Shown in pieces: positions 50,108 through 58,872 of a stretch of 64,000 bases of DNA. The stretch is from Marinospirillum alkalitolerans. GTDB taxonomy: Bacteria > Pseudomonadota > Gammaproteobacteria > Pseudomonadales > Halomonadaceae. The stretch spans positions 124,001 to 188,000 of the forward strand of contig NZ_JBANFI010000004.1 in NCBI RefSeq assembly GCF_045055655.1. Direction: 5' to 3'. The translations under genes and the position numbers were made by a program. The notes under the pieces are model-generated. The model was not told the DNA's origin. It made no database searches and saw only the letters and a program-made list of their open reading frames with translations. Each line of letters opens with the position of its first letter. Within the stretch, counting starts at the first letter, position 1.

Positions 50108-52483
50108 TCAGGACTGGCCCGCATGGGGCACCAGAAGTTCACGCTGGCCATTGGATTGCAAAGGCGACACCAGACCGGCCGCTTCCATGGCATCAATAAG
50201 ACGCGCGGCGCGGTTATAGCCTATTTTAAAGCGCCGTTGAACAGATGAAGTCGAGGCACGTCCTTGCTCTAATACAAAGGCAACAGCCTCATCATAGAGC
50301 GCATCTTGTTCAGCACTGGCCTCTTCATCCTCCAAACCGGCCAAGGCTTGCGCCTCCACTGCTCCGGTCAAGACTTCTTCAATATACTGGGGCGGACTCA
50401 CCTGCTTCCAGGCTTCGACCACCCGATGCACTTCAGAATCATCAACAAAGGCACAATGCACGCGCTCAGGCTGAGGCGCGCCCGTAGGCAGGTACAGCAG
50501 ATCCCCCTGCCCAAGCAGCTGCTCCGCCCCACCCTGATCCAAAATGGTGCGCGAATCAATTTTGCTTGACACTTGAAACGCCACACGCGTTGGGATATTG
50601 GCTTTGATCAAACCCGTAATCACATCCACAGAAGGGCGCTGGGTAGCCAGAATCAAGTGGATACCAGCCGCGCGCGCCTTTTGTGCCAAGCGTGCAATCA
50701 ACTCCTCGACCTTTTTACCGACAAGCATGATCATATCGGCAAATTCATCGACCACGACCACGATATATGGCAGAGGTTCGAGATAAAGCTCTTCACCTTC
50801 TGGCTGTTTGGGATGGCGGATACGCAAACCTTGGGCCGTCGCTTCAGCCAACCGCGCATTATAGCCATCGAGGTTGCGCACCCCGAGACTCGACATCAGC
50901 TGATAGCGCTTTTCCATTTCAGCGACACACCAACGCAGTGCGTGAGCCGCTTCTTTCATATCAGTGACCACCGGGCACAGCAGATGTGGGATGCCTTCGT
51001 AGACAGAAAGTTCCAGCATCTTGGGGTCGATCATGATCAAGCGCAGCTCTTCAGGACGACGTTGCAGCAGCAGCGACATCAGCATGGCGTTGATCCCAAC
51101 TGACTTCCCTGATCCTGTGGTACCCGCAACTAGCAAATGCGGCATCTTGGCCAGATTCGCAATCACTGGCTGACCACTGATATCCAACCCAAGGCCAAGA
51201 GGCAGGGGATGCTGGTCTTGCTGATAAACGGGGGAAGCCAAAACCTGCTGTAAACGAATCAAAGCCCGCTGCGCATTGGGCAGTTCAACACCGATTGTGG
51301 ATTTACCACTGATCACCTCCACAACACGCACACTGGGCACTTTTAAGGCGCGCGCCAGATCCAGCGAGAGATTCGCAACTCGGCTCGATTTCACACCAGC
51401 CGCCAGAGAAAGCTCAAAGCGTGTCACAACCGGCCCTGGATGCACTTCTTCGACCTCACTGCGCACGCCAAACTCACTCAAGCGCTGCTGGAGTTCGGCT
51501 GCCAACATCTCCAGATCATGATGCGAAAATCCCTGCGGCTGGGATGAAGGCGCATCTAGATCTTGTGGGCTGGGCGGTGCACCACCTGAACGAGATGCCG
51601 CCGCTGGCTGATGCAGATGCTCTATCGACACCACCTGCTGCGCCGATGTGGTTTCAGGCACAACCCAAGGCGGATCCAGATCGGGCTCTATGGCCTGTGA
51701 TGCGGGTGGCGGTACAGGAGCCAAGCCTTGCGGCGATGATAAAACTGGCTCCTGCTCTAGACGGGGAGGCTGGGGGCGATGCACAACGCGGCCTGCCTGC
51801 GCGATCACCGAGGTCTCAGCTGCAGGCGCTCTCCAGGCTTGCCAGTGGTGCGTCAGATAGTTTTTTAACTTCGGCCATTGTGAGGCCAGCCAAGCATAGG
51901 CTTGAACTAAGCCGTGCCCGAGTTCGTCCATGACCGCCAGCCAAGAAAAACCACCCAGCAAAGAGACGCCCAGCAGCAATAAAGACAGCATCAACAAGGT
52001 GAGCCCAAGATGCCCTAACCAAGGCGCCAAACTACTGAGCAGACTGACACCCAAAATCCCGCCTGCACCATAAGGCAAACGAGAATCCAGGTTGAAATGC
52101 TGCGCGGCCAGACTCGCGACCGCCACCACCACAAGCAGCAGCCCCAGCAAACGCAAAGAAGGAATAAAAGGGCTCCAATCTTCTGCTTGCCAGGGTTGGC
52201 GCAGGAGTTGGATCGCCAAATGCGCCAAGGCCAGAGGAAGAAACCAGCCCCCTTGACCAAGCAGGGAGAAGACCACATCCGCCACCCAAGCACCGCTCAA
52301 GCCCATCCAGTTCTGCGCTGGAAGCTGAGCCACATTATGCCAGCCAGGGTCCTGTGCCTGGTAACTCAGCAGCGCCAAGAGCCCCATCACGGCCAGCAAC
52401 GCCAATAACAAAGCACCGGCCTCATACAAGAGTGTGAGCAGGCGCTGAGTAAGCTGCTGACTTTTTTCCATCGCATCCGACAT
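50108..52483 (-). CDS. ftsK: DNA translocase FtsK
   Basis: FtsK pumps chromosomal DNA through the division septum and activates XerCD at dif. The 791-residue protein has an N-terminal four-to-five helix membrane domain (about 15-200), a short Pro/Gln-rich linker (about 225-340), the RecA-like motor with Walker A AGTTGSGKSVGINAML and VVVVDEFADMIM, and the C-terminal gamma winged-helix domain (SVQRRFKIGYNRAARLIDAM) that reads KOPS. The linker is much shorter than in E. coli (1329 residues). I chose the ATG at 52483; 52471 is also possible. Confidence 0.95.
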   Translation of the reverse strand: MSDAMEKSQQLTQRLLTLLYEAGALLLALLAVMGLLALLSYQAQDPGWHNVAQLPAQNWMGLSGAWVADVVFSLLGQGGWFLPLALAHLAIQLLRQPWQAEDWSPFIPSLRLLGLLLVVVAVASLAAQHFNLDSRLPYGAGGILGVSLLSSLAPWLGHLGLTLLMLSLLLLGVSLLGGFSWLAVMDELGHGLVQAYAWLASQWPKLKNYLTHHWQAWRAPAAETSVIAQAGRVVHRPQPPRLEQEPVLSSPQGLAPVPPPASQAIEPDLDPPWVVPETTSAQQVVSIEHLHQPAAASRSGGAPPSPQDLDAPSSQPQGFSHHDLEMLAAELQQRLSEFGVRSEVEEVHPGPVVTRFELSLAAGVKSSRVANLSLDLARALKVPSVRVVEVISGKSTIGVELPNAQRALIRLQQVLASPVYQQDQHPLPLGLGLDISGQPVIANLAKMPHLLVAGTTGSGKSVGINAMLMSLLLQRRPEELRLIMIDPKMLELSVYEGIPHLLCPVVTDMKEAAHALRWCVAEMEKRYQLMSSLGVRNLDGYNARLAEATAQGLRIRHPKQPEGEELYLEPLPYIVVVVDEFADMIMLVGKKVEELIARLAQKARAAGIHLILATQRPSVDVITGLIKANIPTRVAFQVSSKIDSRTILDQGGAEQLLGQGDLLYLPTGAPQPERVHCAFVDDSEVHRVVEAWKQVSPPQYIEEVLTGAVEAQALAGLEDEEASAEQDALYDEAVAFVLEQGRASTSSVQRRFKIGYNRAARLIDAMEAAGLVSPLQSNGQRELLVPHAGQS

Positions 52484-52615
52484 ACAGAGCTGATTCCTTG
52501 TGATCCAATCGAGAAATAAACAAGGGCGCAAGGCTTGTTGCCCCGCCCAAAGGATTTTATGATGGCCATTTTTGTGCTGCGAGTCTAGCTCTCGCCGCAT
52601 CAGACAGGCGACGCC

Positions 52616-53323
52616 ATGCATTCACTGCCTTTTCTTGATGATCAACTCTGGTTTCCTCACCCAGATACCGCCTTGGACGAACCTAATGGCCTACTGGCTC
52701 TGGGAGGTGATCTCTCACCTGAGCGCTTGCTACTGGCTTATCAAAATGGCATTTTTCCTTGGTTTAATGAAGGCGAACCGCCACTGTGGTGGTCACCGGC
52801 ACCACGCATGGTGCTTTTTCCTGCTGAAATAAAAATCAGTCGCAGTCTGAAAAAACGCCTGAGACGAGGGGATTTTGATCTCAGCATGAACCACGCCTTT
52901 GCCGAGGTCATTGGTCTCTGCGCTCAAGTGCGTCAAAACAAGGAAGGCACATGGATCAGCCCCGCCATGCAAAAGGCCTATCTGCGCTTGCATCAGATGG
53001 GCTATGCTCATTCTATCGAAGTCTGGCAAGCTGGACAGCTGGTGGGTGGCTTGTATGGTCTCAATCTGGGCGAGGTTTTTTTTGGTGAATCCATGTTCAG
53101 CCTGGTCAGCGATGCTTCCAAGGTGGCCTTAGCCAGTCTGGCGAACTGGATGCAACGCCATGCACCACAAGGCCTGATTGATTGCCAAGTCTATTCTGAT
53201 CACCTCGCCAGTTTAGGCGCACGCGAAATAGAACGCGATGCCTTCTTGCACACCCTCGCTCTACGCGTACCTCAAGCACACTGGATCGCACAAGATCTTA
53301 ACTGGGAGCTCGTTTGGCCATGA
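52616..53323 (+). CDS. aat: Leucyl/phenylalanyl-tRNA-protein transferase
   Basis: Aat adds Leu or Phe from charged tRNA to N-terminal Arg/Lys of proteins, making them substrates for ClpS-ClpAP. The 235-residue protein has FPHPDTALDEPNGLLALGGD, GIFPWFNEGEPPLWWSPAPR and GLYGLNLGEVFFGESMFS. clpS and clpA are encoded 1.2 kb away, so the N-degron pathway is clustered here. It overlaps the next transferase gene. Confidence 0.96.
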   Translation: MHSLPFLDDQLWFPHPDTALDEPNGLLALGGDLSPERLLLAYQNGIFPWFNEGEPPLWWSPAPRMVLFPAEIKISRSLKKRLRRGDFDLSMNHAFAEVIGLCAQVRQNKEGTWISPAMQKAYLRLHQMGYAHSIEVWQAGQLVGGLYGLNLGEVFFGESMFSLVSDASKVALASLANWMQRHAPQGLIDCQVYSDHLASLGAREIERDAFLHTLALRVPQAHWIAQDLNWELVWP

Positions 53324-54072
53324 CCACTTCTGGGGAACAGAATTTCACGCTCAAGTTCTACCAAACTCTGCCCCACTCCTGCAGCTATCTTGCTGGACGC
53401 GAGGCCACCACGCTGTTTCTGGATCCTGAGCGTGAGGTTAATGATGCGCTCTATACATCACTCACACTGATGGGGTTTCGACGCAGCGGACGTCATCTTT
53501 ATCGCCCACATTGCCAAGCCTGCCAAGCCTGCCAATCTGTGCGGATTCCAGTGGCGGCCTTCTCACCGAACCGCCAGCAGCGTAAAATCTGGCGCCGTAA
53601 TCAGGATCTCCATGCCCGCCGCCTGCCAACACGCTTTAACGAAGAGCACTATGCACTCTACCAGCGCTATCTCGAGGCACGCCATGCCGATGGGGATATG
53701 TATCCACCATCACTGCATCAATACCAGAGTTTTCTGATGATTGATCAGCCTTGGGCTGAGTTGATTGAGCTGCGTGATGCCAACCAACGTCTACTGGGTG
53801 TCGCGGCGGTTGACTATCTGCAACTGGGTTTATCGGCTATCTATACCTTTTTTGCGCCAGAAGAAGAGAAACGCAGCCTGGGGACCTATGCCATCTTGTG
53901 GCAAATCGAGCAGACGCGCCAATTGGGGCTGGAGCATCTTTATCTGGGCTACTGGATACAGAACTGCCGCAAGATGCGCTACAAGCAAAACTTCCAACCC
54001 TTAGAGGTGCTACAAGGCCAGCATTGGCGGCCATTGATCCCGATCGAAACCAGCGAGGAAGCCGATCTCTAA
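53320..54072 (+). CDS. bpt: Aspartate/glutamate leucyltransferase Bpt
   Basis: Bpt transfers Leu to N-terminal Asp or Glu, a second route into the N-degron pathway. The 250-residue protein has the Cys-rich N-terminus (RPHCQACQACQSVRIPV) and the GNAT-like core (FFAPEEEKRSLGTYAILWQI, GYWIQNCRKMRYKQNFQPLE). ATG 53320 overlaps the aat stop (ATGA); a TTG at 53314 is nearer an ideal distance from GGGAG, so the start could be two codons earlier. Confidence 0.94.
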   Translation: MTTSGEQNFTLKFYQTLPHSCSYLAGREATTLFLDPEREVNDALYTSLTLMGFRRSGRHLYRPHCQACQACQSVRIPVAAFSPNRQQRKIWRRNQDLHARRLPTRFNEEHYALYQRYLEARHADGDMYPPSLHQYQSFLMIDQPWAELIELRDANQRLLGVAAVDYLQLGLSAIYTFFAPEEEKRSLGTYAILWQIEQTRQLGLEHLYLGYWIQNCRKMRYKQNFQPLEVLQGQHWRPLIPIETSEEADL

Positions 54073-54193
54073 CACCACCAACACGCCTCAACCAGCGGCG
54101 GAAAAAGGCGCTCGACCAGAGAAGCCTTTGCGCTTTGCGAAAAAATCAGGCAGAATGCTCGCGATTTTTTATAACTTCAGAGGTTACTGCCGA

Positions 54194-54412
54194 ATGGCGA
54201 AAGAAGATCATATCGAAATGGAAGGTGTTATTATCGACACCCTGCCTAACACCATGTTTCGCGTTGAATTAGAAAATGGCCACGTTCTGACTGCACACAT
54301 TTCCGGCAAAATGCGTAAAAACTACATTCGCATTTTAACTGGCGATAAGGTTAAGGTAGAGCTTTCGCCCTACGACCTGACCAAAGGCCGCATCACCTAC
54401 CGCGCGCGCTAG
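54194..54412 (+). CDS. infA: Translation initiation factor IF-1
   Basis: IF-1 blocks the ribosomal A site during initiation. The 72-residue OB-fold protein is complete: MAKEDHIEMEGVIIDTLPNT, then FRVELENGHVLTAHISGKMR and a Tyr-Arg-Ala-Arg end. GAGG lies about 10 nt before the ATG at 54194. The in-frame ATG at 54128 is too far upstream. A strong terminator follows. Confidence 0.98.
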   Translation: MAKEDHIEMEGVIIDTLPNTMFRVELENGHVLTAHISGKMRKNYIRILTGDKVKVELSPYDLTKGRITYRAR

Positions 54413-54448
54413 GCCTCACTGCTGCTGTCACCATGTGATCAGTAAAGA

Positions 54449-54477
54449 AAACCCCGCACTTGGCGGGGTTTAAGTTT
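54449..54477 (+). terminator. Intrinsic terminator between infA and clpA (convergent)
   Basis: AAACCCCGC (54449-54457) and GCGGGGTTT (54463-54471) form a 9-bp stem with a loop of five bases, followed by AAGTTTTT. Tails rich in T (plus) and in A upstream (AAAGAAAA, minus) make it usable in both directions. Confidence 0.92.
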
Positions 54478-54488
54478 TTGCTGATCAG

Positions 54489-56762
54489 CTAGACCACTTC
54501 TTGCGCCGAAGCCGCAGCTTCATACTTGAGCTTCAAGCCATCTTTATTGGCTGTGATATAAACCACACCACCTTGCTCTGCCAGAGCACCAAAAAGAATC
54601 GCTTCGGCCATTGGCTTTTTGATCTGCTCTTGGATCAAACGCGCCATAGGTCGCGCACCCATCGCCTGATCATAGCCTTGCTCTGCCAACCAAGCGCGAG
54701 CTTTCGCATCCACCTCCAGCACCACCTTCTTATCATCCAGCTGGGCCTGCAGCTCGACGAGGAACTTGTCGACCACATTCTTGATGACTTCAGCATCCAG
54801 TGGCTTGAACTGAATCACCGCATCCAAGCGATTGCGGAACTCAGGCGTAAAGAGCTTGCGCAAGGCCTCCATACCATCGGTTGTATGATCCTGATGCTGG
54901 AAACCGATCGAGCGGCGCGCCATCGCCTCAGCGCCTGCATTGGTGGTCATCACCAGTATCACATTACGAAAATCTGCTTTGCGGCCATTGTTATCCGTTA
55001 AGGTACCGTGATCCATCACCTGCAACAGCAGATTAAAGACTTCTGGGTGGGCCTTTTCGATCTCATCCAGCAGCAAAACGCAATGCGGGTGCTTGGTAAT
55101 CGCCTCGGTCAGCAAGCCACCTTGGTCATAGCCCACATAGCCAGGAGGCGCACCGATCAGCCGCGAAACTGTATGCCGCTCCATATACTCAGACATATCA
55201 AAGCGCACTAGCTCAATGCCCAATGTCCGCGCCAGCTGCTTGGTGACCTCGGTCTTACCGACGCCGGTAGGACCAGCAAACAAGAAGGCACCAATGGGCT
55301 TCTCTGGTGCTTTCAATCCAGCTCGTGAGAGCTTGATTGCATTAGAAAGCGCCTCGATGCCTTCATCCTGACCAAAGACCAGCATCTTGAGATCCCGCTC
55401 CACATTGCGCAGCACTTCTTTATCATTGCTGGAAACAGTCTTCGGCGGTATGCGCGCCATCTTGGCCACGATGGCTTCGATCTCGGCACTGGTGATCACC
55501 TCGACGCGCTGATCCGCAGGCAGCAGTTGCTGATAGGCGCCTGCCTCATCGACCACGTCGATCGCCTTATCCGGCAAGTGGCGATCATTAATATAGCGAT
55601 CCGCTAAACGCGCCGCTGTTTCAAGGGCTTTATCGTCATAGCGCAGCTGATGGTGCCACTCAAAACGCTCTTTCAAGCCTTTAAGGATACCAATGGTGTC
55701 TTCAACGCTCGGCTCAGGTACATCCACCTTCTGGAAGCGACGCGCCAAGGCACGATCCTTTTCAAAAATACCGCGAAACTCCTGAAAGGTTGTGGAACCG
55801 ATACAGCGCAGCTCGCCACTGGATAAGCGTGGCTTGAGCAGATTAGAAGCATCCATCACGCCACCGGAGGCGGCACCAGCACCAATGATGGTGTGGATTT
55901 CATCCACAAATAAAATGGCTTCTGGGCGTTTTTTCAGTTCATGCAACAAGGCCTTGAGGCGCTTTTCAAAATCACCACGATATTTGGTGCCAGCCAGCAG
56001 CGCACCAAGATCCAGAGAATAGACAACCGCCCTGGCAATCACCTCTGGCACCTGACCATCGACAATACGTTTCGCCAGACCTTCAGCAATAGCTGTTTTG
56101 CCGACACCGGCCTCGCCCACCAAGAGCGGATTGTTTTTGCGCCGACGAGCCAGGACCTGAATCACGCGCTCGACTTCATCCTCACGCCCAACCAGCGGAT
56201 CGATGCGCCCTTGACGCGCTTGCTCATTCAGATCAGCGACAAAAGAAAACAGCGGATGATTGGCGTTTTGCTCACCGCCTTCTTCTGCACCTTGATAGTC
56301 ATTATCCCGCTGCTCATGGTCATCTTCTATCTTGGCAATGCCGTGCGAAATAAAGTTCACCACATCCACGCGGGTCACTTCCTGCTGTTTCAGAAAGAAG
56401 ACGGCCTGGCTTTCTTGCTCACTAAAAATGGCCACCAGCACATTGGCGCCATTCACCTCGCCTTTACCGGAGGATTGAACATGGAAAACAGCCCGCTGGA
56501 GAACGCGCTGAAAACCGAGAGTGGGCTGGGTTTCGCGCCCTTCAGCATCAGCAGGAATCACCGGTGTGGTGCCTTGAATAAAATGGCTGAGCTCTTGACG
56601 CAATTGATCGAGGCTCGCTCCGCAGGATTGCAATACCTGCGCAGCGGAGCGGTTATCTAATAAGGCTAGCAGGAGATGCTCAACGGTCATAAATTCGTGA
56701 CGTTGGCGTCTGGCTAGGGTGAAGGCTTCGTTCAATGTGTGTTCTAGGTCTTTACTCAGCAT
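54489..56762 (-). CDS. clpA: ATP-dependent Clp protease ATP-binding subunit ClpA
   Basis: ClpA unfolds proteins and feeds them to ClpP. The 757-residue protein has the Clp N-domain (1-145), a first AAA+ module (Walker A GEAGVGKTAIAEGLA, Walker B LFVDEIHTIIG) and a second one (GPTGVGKTEVTKQLA, VLLLDEIEKAHPEVF). The acidic linker at about 148-165 is typical. clpS lies 81 bp upstream on the same strand and supplies N-end substrates. Confidence 0.97.
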   Translation of the reverse strand: MLSKDLEHTLNEAFTLARRQRHEFMTVEHLLLALLDNRSAAQVLQSCGASLDQLRQELSHFIQGTTPVIPADAEGRETQPTLGFQRVLQRAVFHVQSSGKGEVNGANVLVAIFSEQESQAVFFLKQQEVTRVDVVNFISHGIAKIEDDHEQRDNDYQGAEEGGEQNANHPLFSFVADLNEQARQGRIDPLVGREDEVERVIQVLARRRKNNPLLVGEAGVGKTAIAEGLAKRIVDGQVPEVIARAVVYSLDLGALLAGTKYRGDFEKRLKALLHELKKRPEAILFVDEIHTIIGAGAASGGVMDASNLLKPRLSSGELRCIGSTTFQEFRGIFEKDRALARRFQKVDVPEPSVEDTIGILKGLKERFEWHHQLRYDDKALETAARLADRYINDRHLPDKAIDVVDEAGAYQQLLPADQRVEVITSAEIEAIVAKMARIPPKTVSSNDKEVLRNVERDLKMLVFGQDEGIEALSNAIKLSRAGLKAPEKPIGAFLFAGPTGVGKTEVTKQLARTLGIELVRFDMSEYMERHTVSRLIGAPPGYVGYDQGGLLTEAITKHPHCVLLLDEIEKAHPEVFNLLLQVMDHGTLTDNNGRKADFRNVILVMTTNAGAEAMARRSIGFQHQDHTTDGMEALRKLFTPEFRNRLDAVIQFKPLDAEVIKNVVDKFLVELQAQLDDKKVVLEVDAKARAWLAEQGYDQAMGARPMARLIQEQIKKPMAEAILFGALAEQGGVVYITANKDGLKLKYEAAASAQEVV

Positions 56763-56843
56763 CTGCTTACCCTCACTTACCCAACTGGGACACTTTCTTG
56801 AAAAAGAAACGATCTAAGGATCGCCCTACGCGCGTAGGTTGCC

Positions 56844-57182
56844 CTACTCGCTTTCTGCTGCTTCAACCTGACACATCAGTGGATGCTGGTGCTCTCGCGC
56901 ATGATCCACCACCTGCGCTGCCTTGGTTTCGGCGATATCTTTCGGATACACACCACACACAGCATAGCCTTGATGATGCACTGCCAGCATGGTCGCCGAG
57001 GCGCGCTCCATATCCATATAGAAAAACTGCATCAAGATTTCAATCACAAAGTCCATTGGCGTGTAATCATCATTGAGCATGATGACCTTGTATAAAGATG
57101 GCTGCTTCAATTGCGGCTTGGCCGTGACTGTCGCTAATCCGAGATCGCCATCTTCATTTTCTTCATGGTGAGTGTGATTCAT
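56844..57182 (-). CDS. clpS: Clp adaptor protein ClpS
   Basis: ClpS binds N-terminal Leu, Phe, Tyr and Trp and delivers such proteins to ClpAP. The 112-residue protein contains YKVIMLNDDYTPMDFV with the binding-pocket residues, and MLAVHHQGYAVCGVYPKDIA. I chose the ATG at 57182 because it gives the normal length; the upstream open frame to 57320 adds residues unlike the family. The ribosome binding site at 57182 is weak, so the exact start is uncertain. Confidence 0.92.
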   Translation of the reverse strand: MNHTHHEENEDGDLGLATVTAKPQLKQPSLYKVIMLNDDYTPMDFVIEILMQFFYMDMERASATMLAVHHQGYAVCGVYPKDIAETKAAQVVDHAREHQHPLMCQVEAAESE

Positions 57183-57401
57183 AATGACTGAATCACGATT
57201 GACCCGCTCTAACTTCAACTGACCTTCCTCCACGCATTCGGTTCCGTTCACACTCAGGCTTGATCTTGACTGACCGCGCTGAACCTCAATTAAAAAATAG
57301 GGTGCTTTGATCTGAATCACAAGTGCTGCAGCCTATTCTAGGCTGAATTCTTGCACAACTCAGCAAAACTCATCCCAGACAGCAGCTCAGACAGGATTAA
57401 T

Positions 57402-57416
57402 CAGGTAGAATACCTG
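57402..57416. promoter_or_regulatory. Small palindrome between clpS and rluE
   Basis: CAGGTAGAATACCTG (57402-57416) is a 6-bp inverted repeat around GAA in the divergent clpS-rluE region. It may be an operator or promoter-associated site. Nothing further is recognisable in this gap. Confidence 0.3.
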
Positions 57417-57509
57417 CTGCACACTGAGAAGCCTAACCTAGCGATGCCTTCTCTTCTCGGCGCTGGCCTGATAGCGCCCATTTTACCTGATGACCACGAG
57501 TCCTAGCTG

Positions 57510-58190
57510 ATGAGCGATCTTTACCTTTTTTACAAGCCCTACCAAGTGCTCTCTCAATTCACCGATGATAAGGGGCGCACCACGCTCAATGATTTTATCC
57601 GCCAGCCAGGCATCTATCCTGCTGGGCGTTTAGACTATGACTCAGAAGGTTTGTTGCTGCTGACCGACGATGGCCAGCTACAAGCGCGCATCACCCACCC
57701 TGAATTCAAGCTGCCCAAAACCTATTGGGTGCAGGTTGAAGGCCAGGTGACCGATGAAGCACTCAAGGCCCTCAGCGAGGGGGTTGAACTCAACGACGGC
57801 AAAACCCGTCCTGCACGCGCACGCCACTTCACACCACCGAAAAATCTACCTGAGCGCAGCGAACCAGTACAACCTCGTCCAGGCTTAGGGACAAGCTGGA
57901 TCGAAATCACCCTGATCGAAGGACGCAATCGTCAAGTGCGCCGCATGACAGCGCATGTTGGCTTTCCAACTCTGCGCTTGATTCGCTGGTCGATTGGCAG
58001 CTGGTCACTAGAGAAGATGCGCCCCGGCCAACTCAAGCAAACGCGAGTACACCTGCCCACTCAAGAGCGCAAGGTTGCCTTGAAACCACGCAAAAAAGGT
58101 GTCAACCCAGCCGCAGAGAGCAGTAGCACACCGGCTCGTCCTGCCAGCCCGAAAAAATCGCATCGCCGCCCAGATCATCGCCCCAAATAG
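57510..58190 (+). CDS. rluE: 23S rRNA pseudouridine(2457) synthase RluE
   Basis: RluE isomerises one uridine in the 23S rRNA peptidyl transferase region. The 226-residue protein has the catalytic motif GRLDYDSEGLLLLTDDG (Asp at about 43), a Lys/Tyr-containing YLFYKPYQVLSQF start, and GRNRQVRRMTAHVGFPTLRL. A basic tail (PKKSHRRPDHRPK) extends the C-terminus. It starts the rluE-nudJ-mnmA-hflD-purB block; icd, adjacent in E. coli and pseudomonads, is missing. Confidence 0.92.
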   Translation: MSDLYLFYKPYQVLSQFTDDKGRTTLNDFIRQPGIYPAGRLDYDSEGLLLLTDDGQLQARITHPEFKLPKTYWVQVEGQVTDEALKALSEGVELNDGKTRPARARHFTPPKNLPERSEPVQPRPGLGTSWIEITLIEGRNRQVRRMTAHVGFPTLRLIRWSIGSWSLEKMRPGQLKQTRVHLPTQERKVALKPRKKGVNPAAESSSTPARPASPKKSHRRPDHRPK

Positions 58191-58205
58191 CCGATCATCC
58201 CATGC

Positions 58206-58252
58206 GCCTCTGATCAACGCAGCCTAAGCAAGCGCAATAGCGTATCAGAGGC
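58206..58252. repeat. Dispersed palindromic repeat, copy E (47 bp, shortest)
   Basis: GCCTCTGAT (58206-58214) and ATCAGAGGC (58244-58252) are perfect 9-bp inverted ends. The inside has CAACGCAG and CAAGCGCAATAGCG, matching the family arms, but the GTCATGAGCG segment is missing. It starts 15 bp after the rluE stop. Confidence 0.8.
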
Positions 58253-58295
58253 TGGCTAAGGCAAGAAATATCTCCACTCAAGCCAAGAGGCCCTT

Positions 58296-58766
58296 ATGTC
58301 ACGCTGGACACCAAGATCAACCGTCGCCACCATCGTTTATGACGGTGCGCGCTTTTTATTGGTTGAGGAGTATGATCGCTTGAGCCGGCCAGATCAGCCT
58401 GTTCTGAATCAACCAGCAGGACATCTTGAACCTGGTGAAAGCGTCATCATCGCCGCCGAGCGCGAAACTTTGGAAGAAACCGGTTGGCAGGTTCAGGTCG
58501 AGGCCTATCTTGGCCTGTATATCAATATTGCGCCGGGCGACATCACCTACCATCGTCATTGTTTTATCGCTCGTCCCATTAAGCAGATCCCTGATGCCCC
58601 CCTGGATGAAGGTATTATTGGACCACGCTGGCTGACTTGGCCCGAAATCCTCGCCGCAGAAAAGCAAGGCTTATTGCGCAGTCCGATGGTACGCCCTTGC
58701 TGCGAGGACTTTCTCAAGGGTCAGCATTTTCCGCTGAGCTTAATCCGCGACTTTCGCGGCGCGTAA
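58296..58766 (+). CDS. nudJ: Nudix phosphatase NudJ
   Basis: NudJ hydrolyses nucleotide tri- and diphosphates and HMP pyrophosphate. The 156-residue protein carries the full Nudix box starting at about residue 43 (GHLEPGESVIIAAERETLEE, then TGW), with the metal-binding REXXEE core. Its place between rluE and mnmA is the same as in E. coli, which supports the name. Confidence 0.92.
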   Translation: MSRWTPRSTVATIVYDGARFLLVEEYDRLSRPDQPVLNQPAGHLEPGESVIIAAERETLEETGWQVQVEAYLGLYINIAPGDITYHRHCFIARPIKQIPDAPLDEGIIGPRWLTWPEILAAEKQGLLRSPMVRPCCEDFLKGQHFPLSLIRDFRGA

Positions 58767-58872
58767 AGATGCCGAACTCCTCGCCCAGTCGTGTACCTCA
58801 GTGAAGACGATGCCTTCTGCGGTTGGGGCTGGTATAATCTTTGGGATTTCTGTCTCTTGTGTGGAGTAACCT

